Source: Bifidobacterium magnum (lineage in GTDB: Bacteria > Actinomycetota > Actinomycetes > Actinomycetales > Bifidobacteriaceae). From it: a DNA stretch of 64,000 nucleotides. The notes below the pieces were generated by a model. That model was not told the DNA's origin and did not search any database. It worked only from the letters and a program-made list of their open reading frames with translations. The DNA lies in the NCBI RefSeq assembly GCF_000741255.1, contig NZ_JGZB01000004.1:248001-312000 (forward strand), given 5' to 3'. Below, one piece after another: positions 14,624 through 24,220 of the stretch (the stretch's first letter is position 1; each line of letters starts with the position of its first letter). Both the position numbers and the translations under genes were made by a program.

Positions 14624-15403
14624 ATGAAGCGAACAGTGTGTTACGTACTTGCAAGCATTGCTGCGTTCGTATCGATTGTTGGCTTGGCGGCGCTTGGAGA
14701 CAGCTTTCTGCATATGCTCATTTGGTTCGTCGCGTGGGCGATCGTGGCGATCGTCCTGTTGTATGTGGCCATGACTACTCCCGTTCCGCTCGACGATGAT
14801 GAGCGTGACGAACACTGCAACGACTCCTACCAGCCCCATTTCGCGCGCAACCTTGCGGGCCTTCCCAAGGACTACACGGCCATCAATCTCGTCACGACGG
14901 GCGACAATCCCGCGGAAAACCAGATTATGGAATTCGGTGCCGTCCGTATGCGCAACGGCCGTCCCGTCAGCAAAATGAGCATGCTCGTCAATCCAGAACA
15001 ACAGATTCCCGAATCCGTGGTCAAGAAAACCGGACTTACTCAAGAGACGCTGGAACGCCAGCCGGAAGTCGGAGTCGGACTGCGCCAGTTTTTTAATTTC
15101 GTGGGCTGCGATCCGCTCGTGTCCCCTTATATCGACCGTGATCGGACGTTCCTTGAGATCAACGCGCGACGCAACGGACTGCACATGCCGCCCAACGAAC
15201 AGGTCGACACTCTGAAAATCGACCATTCCCTGTTCGACCAGGACCACAAGCGCCAAGATCTGCTCAACCGTTGCGCCGTGAACGACGCTCCCGTGGCGCG
15301 CGCGTTGCCGCGTGCGGAAACGACCGTGCAATGCTACGAATGGCTCAACCGTTGCGCCGACGAGCGCGTGCTGCAGGCGGCCGCTGTTCCCACACAACGT
15401 TAG
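14624..15403 (+). CDS. Membrane-anchored DEDD exonuclease-like protein, catalytically degenerate
   Basis: 259-residue protein with two N-terminal membrane spans (about 6-24 and 31-50) and then a cytoplasmic RNase-T/DnaQ-like domain (about 84-230). The hallmark Exo I motif (normally D-x-E-T-T-G) reads INLVTTG at 87-93, so the metal-binding Asp and Glu are Asn88 and Val90. The Exo III histidine position also reads Asn (LLNRCAVNDAPVAR). It therefore probably does not cleave nucleic acid, though the fold may still bind it. The ATG has no strong ribosome site. It is followed 24 bp later by another membrane-protein gene, possibly in one unit. Confidence 0.65.
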   Translation: MKRTVCYVLASIAAFVSIVGLAALGDSFLHMLIWFVAWAIVAIVLLYVAMTTPVPLDDDERDEHCNDSYQPHFARNLAGLPKDYTAINLVTTGDNPAENQIMEFGAVRMRNGRPVSKMSMLVNPEQQIPESVVKKTGLTQETLERQPEVGVGLRQFFNFVGCDPLVSPYIDRDRTFLEINARRNGLHMPPNEQVDTLKIDHSLFDQDHKRQDLLNRCAVNDAPVARALPRAETTVQCYEWLNRCADERVLQAAAVPTQR

Positions 15404-15427
15404 ACTTGACTCAAGTTCACTAAAATC

Positions 15428-16117
15428 ATGACGTTCCATGGCGCTCGCCCGCGCCCGGAGCACATGCGGAACTTGAGAAAGGGGCGGGGCGTGCCGCAGA
15501 TTGAAGTGTCGAAACATCCCGAGGCGTCCATTCCCGTAACGGACATGTCGCTGGCGGACATCAAACGCCGCCGCTCCCATCCGGCAATGTGGATCGTGCT
15601 CATGGTGCTCGTGCTGGCCGCCGTCATTGGGCCGTACTGGTACGGACGCCACTGCGCCGTCGCCTATACGCAGCAGCTCATCTCGCTGTTCTCCATGGTC
15701 CAGCCGCGCGCCGTGGCCATGCTTTCGTGGGACGCGACGGTGCTGGGCTTCATAGGACTCGGCATGACGGTGCTCGATCGCCACAAAATCCCGTGGTTCG
15801 TACTGTTCCTGTGCGGACTGGTGACCGAACAGTTCATGGCCGGCATTTCCATGCTCAAATTCCACTTCTGGGGCTCCACCTATGTGATGTACGGGCAGGC
15901 GAGCAATGTGCCCGACGCCGCGAATCTCGGCATTATCGCCGCCGTGATGGGGCTGGCCGTGTTCGCCGTGCTCTGGATCGGCCTGCTCATCGCAGTAAAG
16001 AAGAACTCGCCGCTTAACGTGCTCGCACGTACTTGGGTGTCATTCCTGTTCTACATGATCATTGAAGTGGCCGCGCTGTGCGTCGTGCTGTTCGGCGGTT
16101 TCATTCCGCGCCTGTAG
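15428..16117 (+). CDS. Polytopic membrane protein of unknown function
   Basis: 229-residue protein with a cytoplasmic N-terminus (about 50 residues) and about five membrane spans, for example MWIVLMVLVLAAVIGPYW, FVLFLCGLVTEQFMAG and LGIIAAVMGLAVFAVLWIGL. I recognise no family motif. The ATG at 15428 lacks a Shine-Dalgarno sequence; ATG 15464, with GGAGCAC before it, is a plausible alternative giving 217 residues. It lies just downstream of the exonuclease-like membrane protein on the same strand, which suggests a shared membrane role. Confidence 0.65.
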   Translation: MTFHGARPRPEHMRNLRKGRGVPQIEVSKHPEASIPVTDMSLADIKRRRSHPAMWIVLMVLVLAAVIGPYWYGRHCAVAYTQQLISLFSMVQPRAVAMLSWDATVLGFIGLGMTVLDRHKIPWFVLFLCGLVTEQFMAGISMLKFHFWGSTYVMYGQASNVPDAANLGIIAAVMGLAVFAVLWIGLLIAVKKNSPLNVLARTWVSFLFYMIIEVAALCVVLFGGFIPRL

Positions 16118-16297
16118 CGAACGCGTTGCCGCATTTGTAGGGTTTGCAGTGTTTGCAGCCCCTAGAAGGCGGCGCTCGAGGAACACAGGAAATCCTTGCC
16201 CTCCGGTATGCTTGCTTGTTGGCGTGTTTCGCCCGCGGATAGAGAGCGCGCCAGCATAGGGCTGGCAGCACCGCGCAGCAACTATTAGGAGGAAACC

Positions 16298-16567
16298 GTG
16301 GCACTTACGGTCAACGAAAAGCAGCAGATTATCTCCGAGTACGCTACTCACGAGGGTGACACGGGTTCGCCTGAAGTCCAGATCGCCCTGCTGTCCAAGC
16401 GCATCTCCGACCTGACCGAGCACCTGAAGGATCACAAGCACGATCACCACTCCCGTCGTGGTCTGCTCCTCATGGTTGGTCACCGTCGTCGTCTTCTCGA
16501 CTACCTGAAGAAGACCGACATCAACCGTTACCGTTCCATCGTGGAACGCCTCGGCCTGCGTCGATAA
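16298..16567 (+). CDS. rpsO: 30S ribosomal protein S15
   Basis: S15 binds the central domain of 16S rRNA early in 30S assembly. The 89-residue protein shows the family signature [20 protein letters not shown] (about residues 46-65) and ends [18 protein letters not shown]. The start is GTG 16298, with AGGAGGAAACC directly upstream. It is followed by an intrinsic terminator and then pnp, the widely conserved rpsO-pnp order. Confidence 0.98.
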   Translation: MALTVNEKQQIISEYATHEGDTGSPEVQIALLSKRISDLTEHLKDHKHDHHSRRGLLLMVGHRRRLLDYLKKTDINRYRSIVERLGLRR

Positions 16568-16577
16568 TTGAGGCTTT

Positions 16578-16603
16578 AGCCCGAGCTTCGGCTCGGGCTC
16601 TTT
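16578..16603 (+). terminator. Terminator after rpsO
   Basis: AGCCCGAGC (16578-16586), TTCG, GCTCGGGCT (16591-16599), then CTTT. It is positioned to attenuate transcription from rpsO into pnp. Confidence 0.85.
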
Positions 16604-16764
16604 GTATATTGCGCCTCCTAGAATCAGTTGCGGTGGATAAAGCGGCAAGGTGCCGCGCACGTTGATGGAAAAGCAAAGCAGTACAAGACGTACTTGAACC
16701 GAATTGACCACGCATCAACGTTTTGTTTGGAAGTTGGATAAAGAAAAATCAAAGGAGGAACCCT

Positions 16765-19419
16765 ATGGAGGGTCCCGAAATCAAGGCCGTAGAGGCCGTT
16801 ATTGACAATGGTTCGTTCGGTACGCGCACGTTGCGTTTCGAAACGGGCCGTCTGGCCCAGCAGGCCGATGGCGCTGTGGCCGCATACCTGGATGACGATT
16901 CCATGGTGCTGTCGACTACGACCGCCGGCTCCAGCCCGAAGGAAAACTACGATTTCTTCCCGCTGACGGTGGACGTGGAAGAGAAGATGTACGCGGCCGG
17001 CAAAATCCCGGGCTCGTTCTTCCGTCGTGAAGGCCGTCCGAGCAGCGAAGCCATCCTGGCTTGCCGCATCATCGACCGCCCGCTGCGCCCGCTGTTCCCG
17101 CACACGCTGCGCAACGAAGTGCAGGTTGTGGAAACCATTCTCGCCGTCAACCCTGAAGACTCTTACGACATGATCGCCATGAACGCCGCTTCGGCGTCCA
17201 CGCTGATCTCCGGCCTGCCGTTCGGCGGCCCGGTCTCCGGCGTGCGCATGGCCCTGATCGACGGCCAGTGGGTCGCGTTCCCGCGTTGGAGCGAACGCGA
17301 ACGCGCCGTGTTCGAAATCGTCGTGGCCGGCCGCGTCATCGAGAACGGTGACGTCGCCATCGCCATGATCGAGGCTGGCGCCGGCAAGAACGCCTGGCAC
17401 CTGATTTACGACGAAGGCCAGCAGAAGCCGGATGAGGAAGTCGTCGCCGGTGGTCTCGAGGCCGCCAAGCCGTTCATCAAGACGATTTGCGAAGCCCAGA
17501 ACGAGCTCAAGGCCATGGCCGCCAAGGAAACGCGCGATTTCCAGCTGTTCCCGGAGTACACCGACGAACTGTACGCGCGCATTGACGAAATCGCCCACGC
17601 CGACCTGAACGAGGCGCTCTCCATCGCCGAGAAGCTGCCGCGCCAGGAGCGCATCCACGAAATCAAGGAGAAGGTGCGCGAGACGCTGTCCGTGGAATTC
17701 ACGGACATGGACGAGGCTGAGAAGGACAAGGAACTCGGCAACGCGTTCAAGGAGCTGCAGCGCCAGATTGTGCGCCGCCGCATCCTGACCGAGGATTACC
17801 GTATCGACGGCCGCGGCCTGCGCGACATCCGCACGCTGTCCGCCGAAATCGGCATTGTGCCGCGCGTGCACGGTTCCGCACTGTTCCAGCGCGGTGAAAC
17901 CCAGATCCTGGGTGTGACCACGCTCGCCATGCTCAAGATGGAGCAGCAGATTGACGCGCTGTCGGGCCCGCAGTCCAAGCGCTACATGCACAACTACGAG
18001 ATGCCGCCGTACTCCACGGGTGAGACGGGCCGCGTGGGCTCCCCGAAGCGCCGTGAAATCGGCCACGGCGCCCTCGCCGAGAAGGCTCTCGTGCCGGTAC
18101 TGCCGAGCCGCGAAGAGTTCCCGTACGCCATCCGCCAGGTCTCCGAAGCCATCGGCTCCAACGGTTCGACCTCCATGGGTTCCGTGTGCGCTTCGACGCT
18201 GTCCCTGCTGGACGCCGGCGTTCCGCTGAAGGCTCCGGTGGCGGGCATCGCGATGGGCCTCGTCTCGGGCGATGTGGACGGCGAGCACGTCTACAAGACG
18301 CTGACCGATATTCTGGGCGCTGAAGACGCGTTCGGCGACATGGACTTCAAGGTCGCCGGCACCTCCGAGTTCATCACGGCCCTGCAGCTCGACACCAAGC
18401 TCGACGGCATTCCGGCCGACGTGCTGGCCGCCGCCCTGAAGCAGGCCCACGAAGCCCGCGCCACGATCCTCGACCTGATCAACGAGTGCATCGACGGCCC
18501 GGCCGACATGAGCGACTACGCTCCGCGCATCATCACCACCACGATCCCGGTGGACAAGATCGGCGAAGTCATTGGCCCGAAGGGCAAGATGATCAACCAG
18601 ATCCAGGAAGACACGGGCGCTGAAATCGCCATCGAGGATGACGGTACCGTCTACATCTCTTCCGAAGGTGGCGAAGCCGCCGAAGCCGCGAAGAAGATCA
18701 TCGACCAGATCGCCAACCCGCACGTGCCGGAAGCCGGCGAAACGTACACGGGTAAGGTTGTCAAGACCACGAGCTTCGGCGCGTTCGTCAACCTGACCCC
18801 GGGCACCGACGGCCTGCTGCACATCTCCCAGATCCGCAACCTCGCCGACGGCGAGCGCATCGACGCTGTGGAAGACGTGCTCAAGGAAGGCGACGAAGTC
18901 GAGGTAGTCGTGCAGTCCGTGGACGACCGCGGCAAGATCTCGCTCGCCATTCCGGGCTTCGAGAACCAGGAATCTTCCGCTCCGGCTCGCCGCGAGCGTT
19001 CCGAGCGCCACGATGACCGTCGTCATGACGATCGCCGCCATGAGGACCGCCGTCACGACGACCGTCCGCGTCGCCGTTCCCACCGCGATGAGGATCGCGA
19101 CGATCGCGATTATGAGGATCGTCCGCGTCGCCACCGTCGTGAAGACGACCGCGATGAGCGTGACTACGAAGATCGTCCGCGCCGTCGTCGCGAGTACGAC
19201 GACCGTGACGAGCGCGATTACGACGACCGTCCGCGCCGCCGTTCGCACCGTGATGACGACCGCCGTGATGATCGTCCGCGCCGCCGTTCGCGCCGCGACG
19301 ACCGCAACCCGCGTTACGTGGAAGACGACCACTACGACGAGTACCGCGCTGACCGCGAAGAGCGTTCCGAGCGTCCGCGCCGCCGTATCCGCCGCGACTT
19401 CGATCCGTACGACGACTGA
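16765..19419 (+). CDS. pnp: Polyribonucleotide nucleotidyltransferase (PNPase)
   Basis: Phosphorolytic 3'-5' exoribonuclease of the RNA-decay machinery. ATG 16765 follows AAAGGAGGAACCCT; an in-frame upstream ATG at 16723 would add 14 residues and lacks a site. Two RNase PH domains (about 10-240 and 330-560; [17 protein letters not shown]), a KH domain ([20 protein letters not shown], about 600-620) and an S1 domain ([20 protein letters not shown], about 660-679) are followed by a roughly 135-residue Arg/Asp/His repeat tail (DDR, EDRPRRR units). The 884-residue length is long for PNPase because of this tail, which is common in actinobacterial enzymes. Confidence 0.97.
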   Translation: MEGPEIKAVEAVIDNGSFGTRTLRFETGRLAQQADGAVAAYLDDDSMVLSTTTAGSSPKENYDFFPLTVDVEEKMYAAGKIPGSFFRREGRPSSEAILACRIIDRPLRPLFPHTLRNEVQVVETILAVNPEDSYDMIAMNAASASTLISGLPFGGPVSGVRMALIDGQWVAFPRWSERERAVFEIVVAGRVIENGDVAIAMIEAGAGKNAWHLIYDEGQQKPDEEVVAGGLEAAKPFIKTICEAQNELKAMAAKETRDFQLFPEYTDELYARIDEIAHADLNEALSIAEKLPRQERIHEIKEKVRETLSVEFTDMDEAEKDKELGNAFKELQRQIVRRRILTEDYRIDGRGLRDIRTLSAEIGIVPRVHGSALFQRGETQILGVTTLAMLKMEQQIDALSGPQSKRYMHNYEMPPYSTGETGRVGSPKRREIGHGALAEKALVPVLPSREEFPYAIRQVSEAIGSNGSTSMGSVCASTLSLLDAGVPLKAPVAGIAMGLVSGDVDGEHVYKTLTDILGAEDAFGDMDFKVAGTSEFITALQLDTKLDGIPADVLAAALKQAHEARATILDLINECIDGPADMSDYAPRIITTTIPVDKIGEVIGPKGKMINQIQEDTGAEIAIEDDGTVYISSEGGEAAEAAKKIIDQIANPHVPEAGETYTGKVVKTTSFGAFVNLTPGTDGLLHISQIRNLADGERIDAVEDVLKEGDEVEVVVQSVDDRGKISLAIPGFENQESSAPARRERSERHDDRRHDDRRHEDRRHDDRPRRRSHRDEDRDDRDYEDRPRRHRREDDRDERDYEDRPRRRREYDDRDERDYDDRPRRRSHRDDDRRDDRPRRRSRRDDRNPRYVEDDHYDEYRADREERSERPRRRIRRDFDPYDD

Positions 19420-19493
19420 GCGATGACGGCCGGTACCGATCTTGCGTGGCATACGGTGCGCAGGTGACGTGACGGCATAGCCAGATACTGAAA

Positions 19494-19523
19494 GGGCCGA
19501 GCTCCTGATGGAGCCCGGCCCTT
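19494..19523 (+). terminator. Terminator after pnp
   Basis: A GC-rich hairpin with arms starting GGGCCG (19494) and ending GGCCC (19521), loop TGAT, followed by TT. It lies 75 bp after the pnp stop, facing the convergent DUF2207 gene. Confidence 0.7.
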
Positions 19524-19576
19524 GTCATATTCGGGACCGCTAGCCGCCCAACCGATGGGCCTCGAACGGTCGCGAA

Positions 19577-21793
19577 CTATCGTCCGCCGAACGAACCACC
19601 GCCAGCGCCGCCTCCGCCGCCGCCGAATCCGCCGGAACTGAACGATCCGCCGCTGGAACCGGACGATGAGGGCGCGGCCGCATGGATCGTGGAACTGATC
19701 GAGCTCATGCTGTCGCTGAACATGCTGCCGAAGTCCATGGCGCCCGCGCCGGCAAATCCGCCCATGAACGCGTCGCCACCGCCCGCACCGTGTCCGCCGC
19801 TGAAATGGTCGTCCACCGCGCGCGAGATCGACCAGTACATGAGCACGTCCATGCCAGAAATGGAAGCGCCGTCACCGGGCTCGTACAGTTGCGCTTTCTT
19901 GAATTCGCGCAACGCTTGCGCCGAAATGCCGAAGGCCGTGGCGTATACGAGATAGCGGCCCCACATGGGCAGGTCGGCGCTCGAACGGTCCTTGAACGAG
20001 CTGAAATCTTCCAGGTACCGGCACAATCCCAACGTTTTGCCGGCCAATTCCTGTCCGCGCGGCACGGTGAGTACCGTATAGCTGCCGTAACACAGCGAGA
20101 ATACGGCGATGAAGGTGCACGGCAGCGAGAACAGCACGGCCAGCGCGAGCTGCTGCGCGCTCAGCGTGAAGAACATGAGGCTGGTAATCGCCACAATGAA
20201 CAGCAGGATGCCGCACATCACCGTGCCGCCGCCTGACGGTTTCGTCGCATCCAGCGCCTTGTACTCGTCGGCGGCCGCATCCGTGAACGCCGACAGGTAC
20301 GTGATGCCTTTCTTCCACGATTTAAGCGCGCCCTGCATCTGCTCGAAATCGAAGACGGGAACGTTGTTCAGGCGTTTGCTTACTTTGAGCAGCAGCGTGA
20401 GCTCGGCCTCCTCCGATTCGCAGAGCCGCAGCGACTGCTGGTTCTGGTATGCCACGGGCTGGATCACGATCGTGCTCGTCTTGGCCATGCGCGAGCGCGA
20501 CTCGTTTTGCTCGGCCAACTGTTGGCTCGCCTGCAGCGCCAACTGCGGATTGCTCATGTCGATGCCGCGGTACAGCGTGGACGGTCCCGGATACACAGCG
20601 ATGGCGCCTTTGGAAATCAGCGACATGAGCGTTGCGGCCAGCTGCCGGTTGCTGAGTTTCGTGGGCGATTCCGAGCGCAGCATGCCGTAGAGCGCCGCGG
20701 CGGCCGCGGGACTCATGTCGAGCGGCTCGCGCCAATATTCCATGTCGCCTTGGTATTGCGCGCGCTTGCGCGTACGGATGGCGTTGCGCAACGCGAACAC
20801 GCTCAAGACCACGCCGAGCACAAGTACCACGATCCACATGGCTACCACTAGGCGCGCATGACGCTGTTGCGCCGCACGCCAGGCCCGCTCTTGCTGGTCC
20901 TCATCCTGAAGAATGTACTGTTTACGCGGGCTATTTTCCATACGGCTCGCATGGACGAGCGAATGGTCCACCATAAGCACCAGATCCACGTAGTTGCTCG
21001 CGTGAATGTCGGATGCGCTGAAATGCAACGTGTCGCCGTCGCGTGAGGTGGTGGACTGTCCCGAATAGTGCAGCCACGCCCATGAATTGTCTTTCGTTGC
21101 GCCATCGGGCAGTTTGACGGTCGCCGTCAGCTCCTCGATGGGCGTACGGTTTGTCGCTCCGAGCGGCTCCCATTGGAATGTGGCGACATCCGTATACGAC
21201 GTGCCCACATTGTGCCAAGTCATGCCGATTTCGAATTTCATGCTGTGTGCGGAGGTGGTGGTCGGAATGTTCCAGCCGATTTCCACCGTCTTGTCGGGGT
21301 CGGCGTTACTGTCGCCCACATTGGCGGGAATAAGTCCGTCAATATCGGAGTCGAACGGCTCAGGATGCGATTCGGAGGTCGTTACGTCCCCGATATACCA
21401 ATGATTTTCGTACTGGTCCCATGATGAAGGCGACACATACTCGGCGTTCACGGGATCCATTTGCGTATACGTGACGCCCGTCGTCAGATCTTTGACGGAA
21501 ATGTCGGAAATATTGGTCAGGTCGGTCGCGCGCAGACGGTACTGCTGGTACAGCTGGCGCCACGGTACCGTTTCGTCGTCATCCTCGCGCTTGTCCAGGC
21601 GCACGTCGACCGTTTCCACGATACGCAAATTGCCGTCCTCTTCGACGGTAACGTCATAATCAAGCGCGTTGTACGACAAATCGGGCCGGTTGTAGGCGAT
21701 AACGGCGGTGATGCCCAGAATAAAACTGAACGCCACCGCCGTAACCACCACGGACAGCACGAGACATTTAAAAAAGTGCGATTTCGATTTCAT
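19577..21793 (-). CDS. DUF2207 family membrane protein
   Basis: 738-residue membrane protein. An N-terminal signal/anchor (about 12-34) leads into a large extracytoplasmic DUF2207 beta-domain (DYDVTVEEDGNLRIVETVDV onward, to about 300). A membrane span (VVAMWIVVLVLGVVLSVFAL) and a cytoplasmic region follow, then two further spans near 545-590. The very Gly/Ser-rich C-terminus (GGSFSSGGFGGGGGGAGG) is typical of this family. It lies 66 bp downstream of lemA on the same strand, and LemA and DUF2207 proteins are frequent neighbours. The family role is not established; an envelope-stress or wall-related function is inference. Confidence 0.85.
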   Translation of the reverse strand: MKSKSHFFKCLVLSVVVTAVAFSFILGITAVIAYNRPDLSYNALDYDVTVEEDGNLRIVETVDVRLDKREDDDETVPWRQLYQQYRLRATDLTNISDISVKDLTTGVTYTQMDPVNAEYVSPSSWDQYENHWYIGDVTTSESHPEPFDSDIDGLIPANVGDSNADPDKTVEIGWNIPTTTSAHSMKFEIGMTWHNVGTSYTDVATFQWEPLGATNRTPIEELTATVKLPDGATKDNSWAWLHYSGQSTTSRDGDTLHFSASDIHASNYVDLVLMVDHSLVHASRMENSPRKQYILQDEDQQERAWRAAQQRHARLVVAMWIVVLVLGVVLSVFALRNAIRTRKRAQYQGDMEYWREPLDMSPAAAAALYGMLRSESPTKLSNRQLAATLMSLISKGAIAVYPGPSTLYRGIDMSNPQLALQASQQLAEQNESRSRMAKTSTIVIQPVAYQNQQSLRLCESEEAELTLLLKVSKRLNNVPVFDFEQMQGALKSWKKGITYLSAFTDAAADEYKALDATKPSGGGTVMCGILLFIVAITSLMFFTLSAQQLALAVLFSLPCTFIAVFSLCYGSYTVLTVPRGQELAGKTLGLCRYLEDFSSFKDRSSADLPMWGRYLVYATAFGISAQALREFKKAQLYEPGDGASISGMDVLMYWSISRAVDDHFSGGHGAGGGDAFMGGFAGAGAMDFGSMFSDSMSSISSTIHAAAPSSSGSSGGSFSSGGFGGGGGGAGGGSFGGR

Positions 21794-21859
21794 GGGACCG
21801 TACTGCCTTTCTTGCCGCGCGTCCGCCGCGCCTCATGCGCGCTCCGGACGGCAGGGAAG

Positions 21860-22435
21860 TTACGAGAATGAGACGGTCGGCACATTGGCGGCCGACTCGG
21901 GGGCCTTGAAATATTGCGCTGCCTCGAAATGGAACAGCGAGGCGACAATATTGCTGGGGATCTGCTGCGTCGCGTTGTTGTACTTGAGCGTCACATCGTT
22001 GTAGAACTGGCGCGCGTAGGCGATCTTGTCTTCCAGCGAGGCGAGCTGCTGCTGCAAGCTCATGAAGTTCTGGCTGGCCTGCAGCTGCGGATAGTTTTCG
22101 GCCACGGCGCGAAGCTGGACAAGCGCTTGCGTCAGCCGCGCCTCGATGGCCGCACGATCCTCGCGCGTCAGGTTGGCGTTGCCCGCCGCCTCCACAGCCT
22201 GGGCGCGCGCCTTGGTCACCTCTTCAAATACTTTCGATTCATGCGTGGCGTATCCCTGCACGGTCGCCACGAGATTGGGAACCAGGTCGGCGCGCTGTTT
22301 GAGCGCCACGTCGATTTGCGCCCATCCGTTGGCGACGCGGTTGCGCAGCGACACCAGATTGTTGTAGGCCAACACAAGCCACAAGATCAAAATCACTGCG
22401 ATAACGGCCGCCACAATGCCACATACCATTGCCAT
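21860..22435 (-). CDS. lemA: LemA family protein
   Basis: 191-residue protein with one N-terminal membrane helix ([20 protein letters not shown]) and the LemA helical domain: [20 protein letters not shown], then [17 protein letters not shown] and [17 protein letters not shown] near the end. All are hallmark LemA segments. The start at 22435 has GCAGGAACGGG upstream; ATG 22429 is an alternative. It is the first gene of a two-gene unit with the DUF2207 gene. Biochemical function is unknown in the family. Confidence 0.9.
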   Translation of the reverse strand: MAMVCGIVAAVIAVILILWLVLAYNNLVSLRNRVANGWAQIDVALKQRADLVPNLVATVQGYATHESKVFEEVTKARAQAVEAAGNANLTREDRAAIEARLTQALVQLRAVAENYPQLQASQNFMSLQQQLASLEDKIAYARQFYNDVTLKYNNATQQIPSNIVASLFHFEAAQYFKAPESAANVPTVSFS

Positions 22436-22640
22436 ATCCCGTTCCTGCCTTTCCTAACGTTTGTCATCACCAGCGTATGGGGAGGGTGGAGGAAGGTCAA
22501 AAAATTCTCACGCATTCACGCGCAAGCATGGTTTGCTGAACAAATGCTGGAGATACGTGTTTGGCGAATTTTCATGGACTTTCCAAGCTCAGTTGGTATA
22601 AAGTGGCCAACAAGCTAGCCGTTTAAGGAAAGGATCCGTC

Positions 22641-23069
22641 ATGGACGCAATTCGTATGACTTCCGCACACACCGCTCTTATGGAACAGTTCCCGATCGAG
22701 AAGGACGCCGTTGAGCACCACTCCATCATCGAGAACCCGCTCGTGCAGAACGACCTCGTCATTCTCGACGCCGGCCAGAGCATCGCTGAGCACGCTTCCG
22801 ACCAGCTCGTCGTGGCCACGCTCGTGTACGGCTCCATCGAATTCACCGTCCAGGGCGAAGTGCAGTACATGCACGCCGGCGATGTGATCTACATGGCTCC
22901 GGGCGAGCTGCACTCCATCAAGGCCATGGAGCAGAGCTACATGTCGCTGACCAAGATCAATTCCAAGGCTGTTGACTGTCTCGAGGACGAAGAGGCCGAA
23001 GAAGAAGCCGAAGCTGTGGAAAACGAAGAAGCTGAAGCCGGCAAGTGCGGCTGCAACTGCAGCAAGTGA
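22641..23069 (+). CDS. Cupin-domain protein with acidic, Cys-rich tail
   Basis: 142-residue protein. A single cupin barrel (about 35-105) contains GSIEFTVQGEVQYMHAGDVIYMAPGELHSIKAME. In it the second-motif histidine (ELH) is present, while the classical first motif (GxxxxxHxH) is only partly met (AEHASDQLVVATLVYG), so metal binding in the barrel may be altered. The tail is a run of Glu/Ala followed by GKCGCNCSK, a three-cysteine cluster that may bind metal. The ATG follows AAGGAAAGGATCC. The long bidirectional hairpin 23127-23162 follows. Substrate unknown. Confidence 0.8.
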   Translation: MDAIRMTSAHTALMEQFPIEKDAVEHHSIIENPLVQNDLVILDAGQSIAEHASDQLVVATLVYGSIEFTVQGEVQYMHAGDVIYMAPGELHSIKAMEQSYMSLTKINSKAVDCLEDEEAEEEAEAVENEEAEAGKCGCNCSK

Positions 23070-23126
23070 TGCGCCGCTAGAACGCTGATTCAGACTTATT
23101 GACCAACGTTCCTGGATTGCAAACCG

Positions 23127-23162
23127 AAGGGCCCGCAATGGCAATGCCATTACGGGCCCTTT
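23127..23162. terminator. Bidirectional terminator, cupin / aldo-keto reductase
   Basis: AAGGGCCCG (23127-23135) and AATGGC (23137-23142) pair with GCCATT (23146-23151) and CGGGCCCTT (23153-23161). It separates two convergent genes. Confidence 0.85.
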
Positions 23163-23202
23163 CATATATCTCTATATAACGCCTAATGCCGCGCCAAGCG
23201 CC

Positions 23203-24066
23203 TTACGGCAGCATCTGCAGCTCTTCTGGCGTGAGCTTCAGATCGCCGGCCTTGAGTGAATCAAGAATCGTCTCGGGACGGTGGGCGCCCGGAATCACGA
23301 ACACGTGGTCGTCCTTGGCGAGCTCCCATGCGAGCACGACCTGCTGGTAGGAGACGCCATGGGCTTCGGCGATCTTGCGGAACGGATCGAACTTCGTTTC
23401 GTCCTTGGGCTTGCGGAAACCGCCCAACGGGCTCCAGCACACGAAGGAGATGCCGATGCGCGCGGCATGTTCCAACGTGTCCTGCGTTTCCAAATAGATG
23501 GGGGAGTACTGGTTCTGCACGGCCACGAGCGCGTCGCCCAGAATTTTCTGGGCGATGTCCATCTGCTCGATCGACGCGTTGGATACGCCCAGCGTCTGCG
23601 CAATGCCCGCATCGTAGATTTCCTTCATGGCCTCAATCGATTCGCCATAGGGGATCTTCGGGTCCGGGCGGTGGAGGTAGAGCAGGTCGATCGTGTCCAC
23701 GCCCAGCTCGTATGCGCTTTCCTTGGCGCACTTGATGAGGTTCTCGGGGCTGCCGTCCACATCCCACGTGGGCTTGCCGTCCGTAAAGTTGCGGTAGTGG
23801 CCCACCTTCGTGGCGATCAGCACTTCGTCCTTCGGGCCCTTCCAGCTGCTCATGGCTTCGCGGATCAGCTTTTCGCCCGTCTGCTCCTCGCCGCCCGAGC
23901 AGTAGTATGCCCAGGCCGTGTCGATCTGGCGGCAACCCGCGTCAAGCGCCGCGTGAATCGTCTCGACGCCTTTGGCCGGGCCAAGGTTGTTTTCAATGGT
24001 GAGCGGCATTTCGCCCAATCCGATGGCGGTCGTGTCGAACGGACCGAGATTACGGTGCAATACCAT
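23203..24066 (-). CDS. Aldo/keto reductase
   Basis: 287-residue NAD(P)H-dependent oxidoreductase of the aldo/keto reductase superfamily, a TIM barrel. Visible catalytic tetrad positions are Asp in CRQIDTAWAY, Tyr in the same motif, Lys in VLIATKVGHY and His in LLYLHRPDP. The cofactor segment VFVIPGAHRPETILDSLKA is at the C-terminus. The ATG follows AAGAAAGCGAAACATC. It is transcribed divergently from the U32 gene and ends against the cupin terminator. The physiological substrate cannot be told from sequence. Confidence 0.88.
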   Translation of the reverse strand: MVLHRNLGPFDTTAIGLGEMPLTIENNLGPAKGVETIHAALDAGCRQIDTAWAYYCSGGEEQTGEKLIREAMSSWKGPKDEVLIATKVGHYRNFTDGKPTWDVDGSPENLIKCAKESAYELGVDTIDLLYLHRPDPKIPYGESIEAMKEIYDAGIAQTLGVSNASIEQMDIAQKILGDALVAVQNQYSPIYLETQDTLEHAARIGISFVCWSPLGGFRKPKDETKFDPFRKIAEAHGVSYQQVVLAWELAKDDHVFVIPGAHRPETILDSLKAGDLKLTPEELQMLP

Positions 24067-24220
24067 GATGTTTCGCTTTCTTTCAAGGAATCGGTACTTC
24101 CTAGGTTTAGCAGAAAAAGCGGGGCGGCGCGTGGAGGCGCTACTGTGCGGGCATGCCTATAGAATGGAACGCGTTGTTTTTCCAGAAAAGCGTGACAAGA
24201 AGAGACGAAGAGACGTGACA

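Noticed and set aside
14534..15865. 443-codon minus-strand frame opposite the exonuclease-like and membrane-protein genes
   Set aside because: Rich in His and Arg, no domain, no ribosome site. The plus strand shows clear membrane spans and fold motifs.
16624..19452. 942-codon frame on the minus strand opposite pnp
   Set aside because: Composition is a reflection of the PNPase codons, with long Val/Thr/Ala runs opposite the Arg/Asp tail. PNPase is certain.
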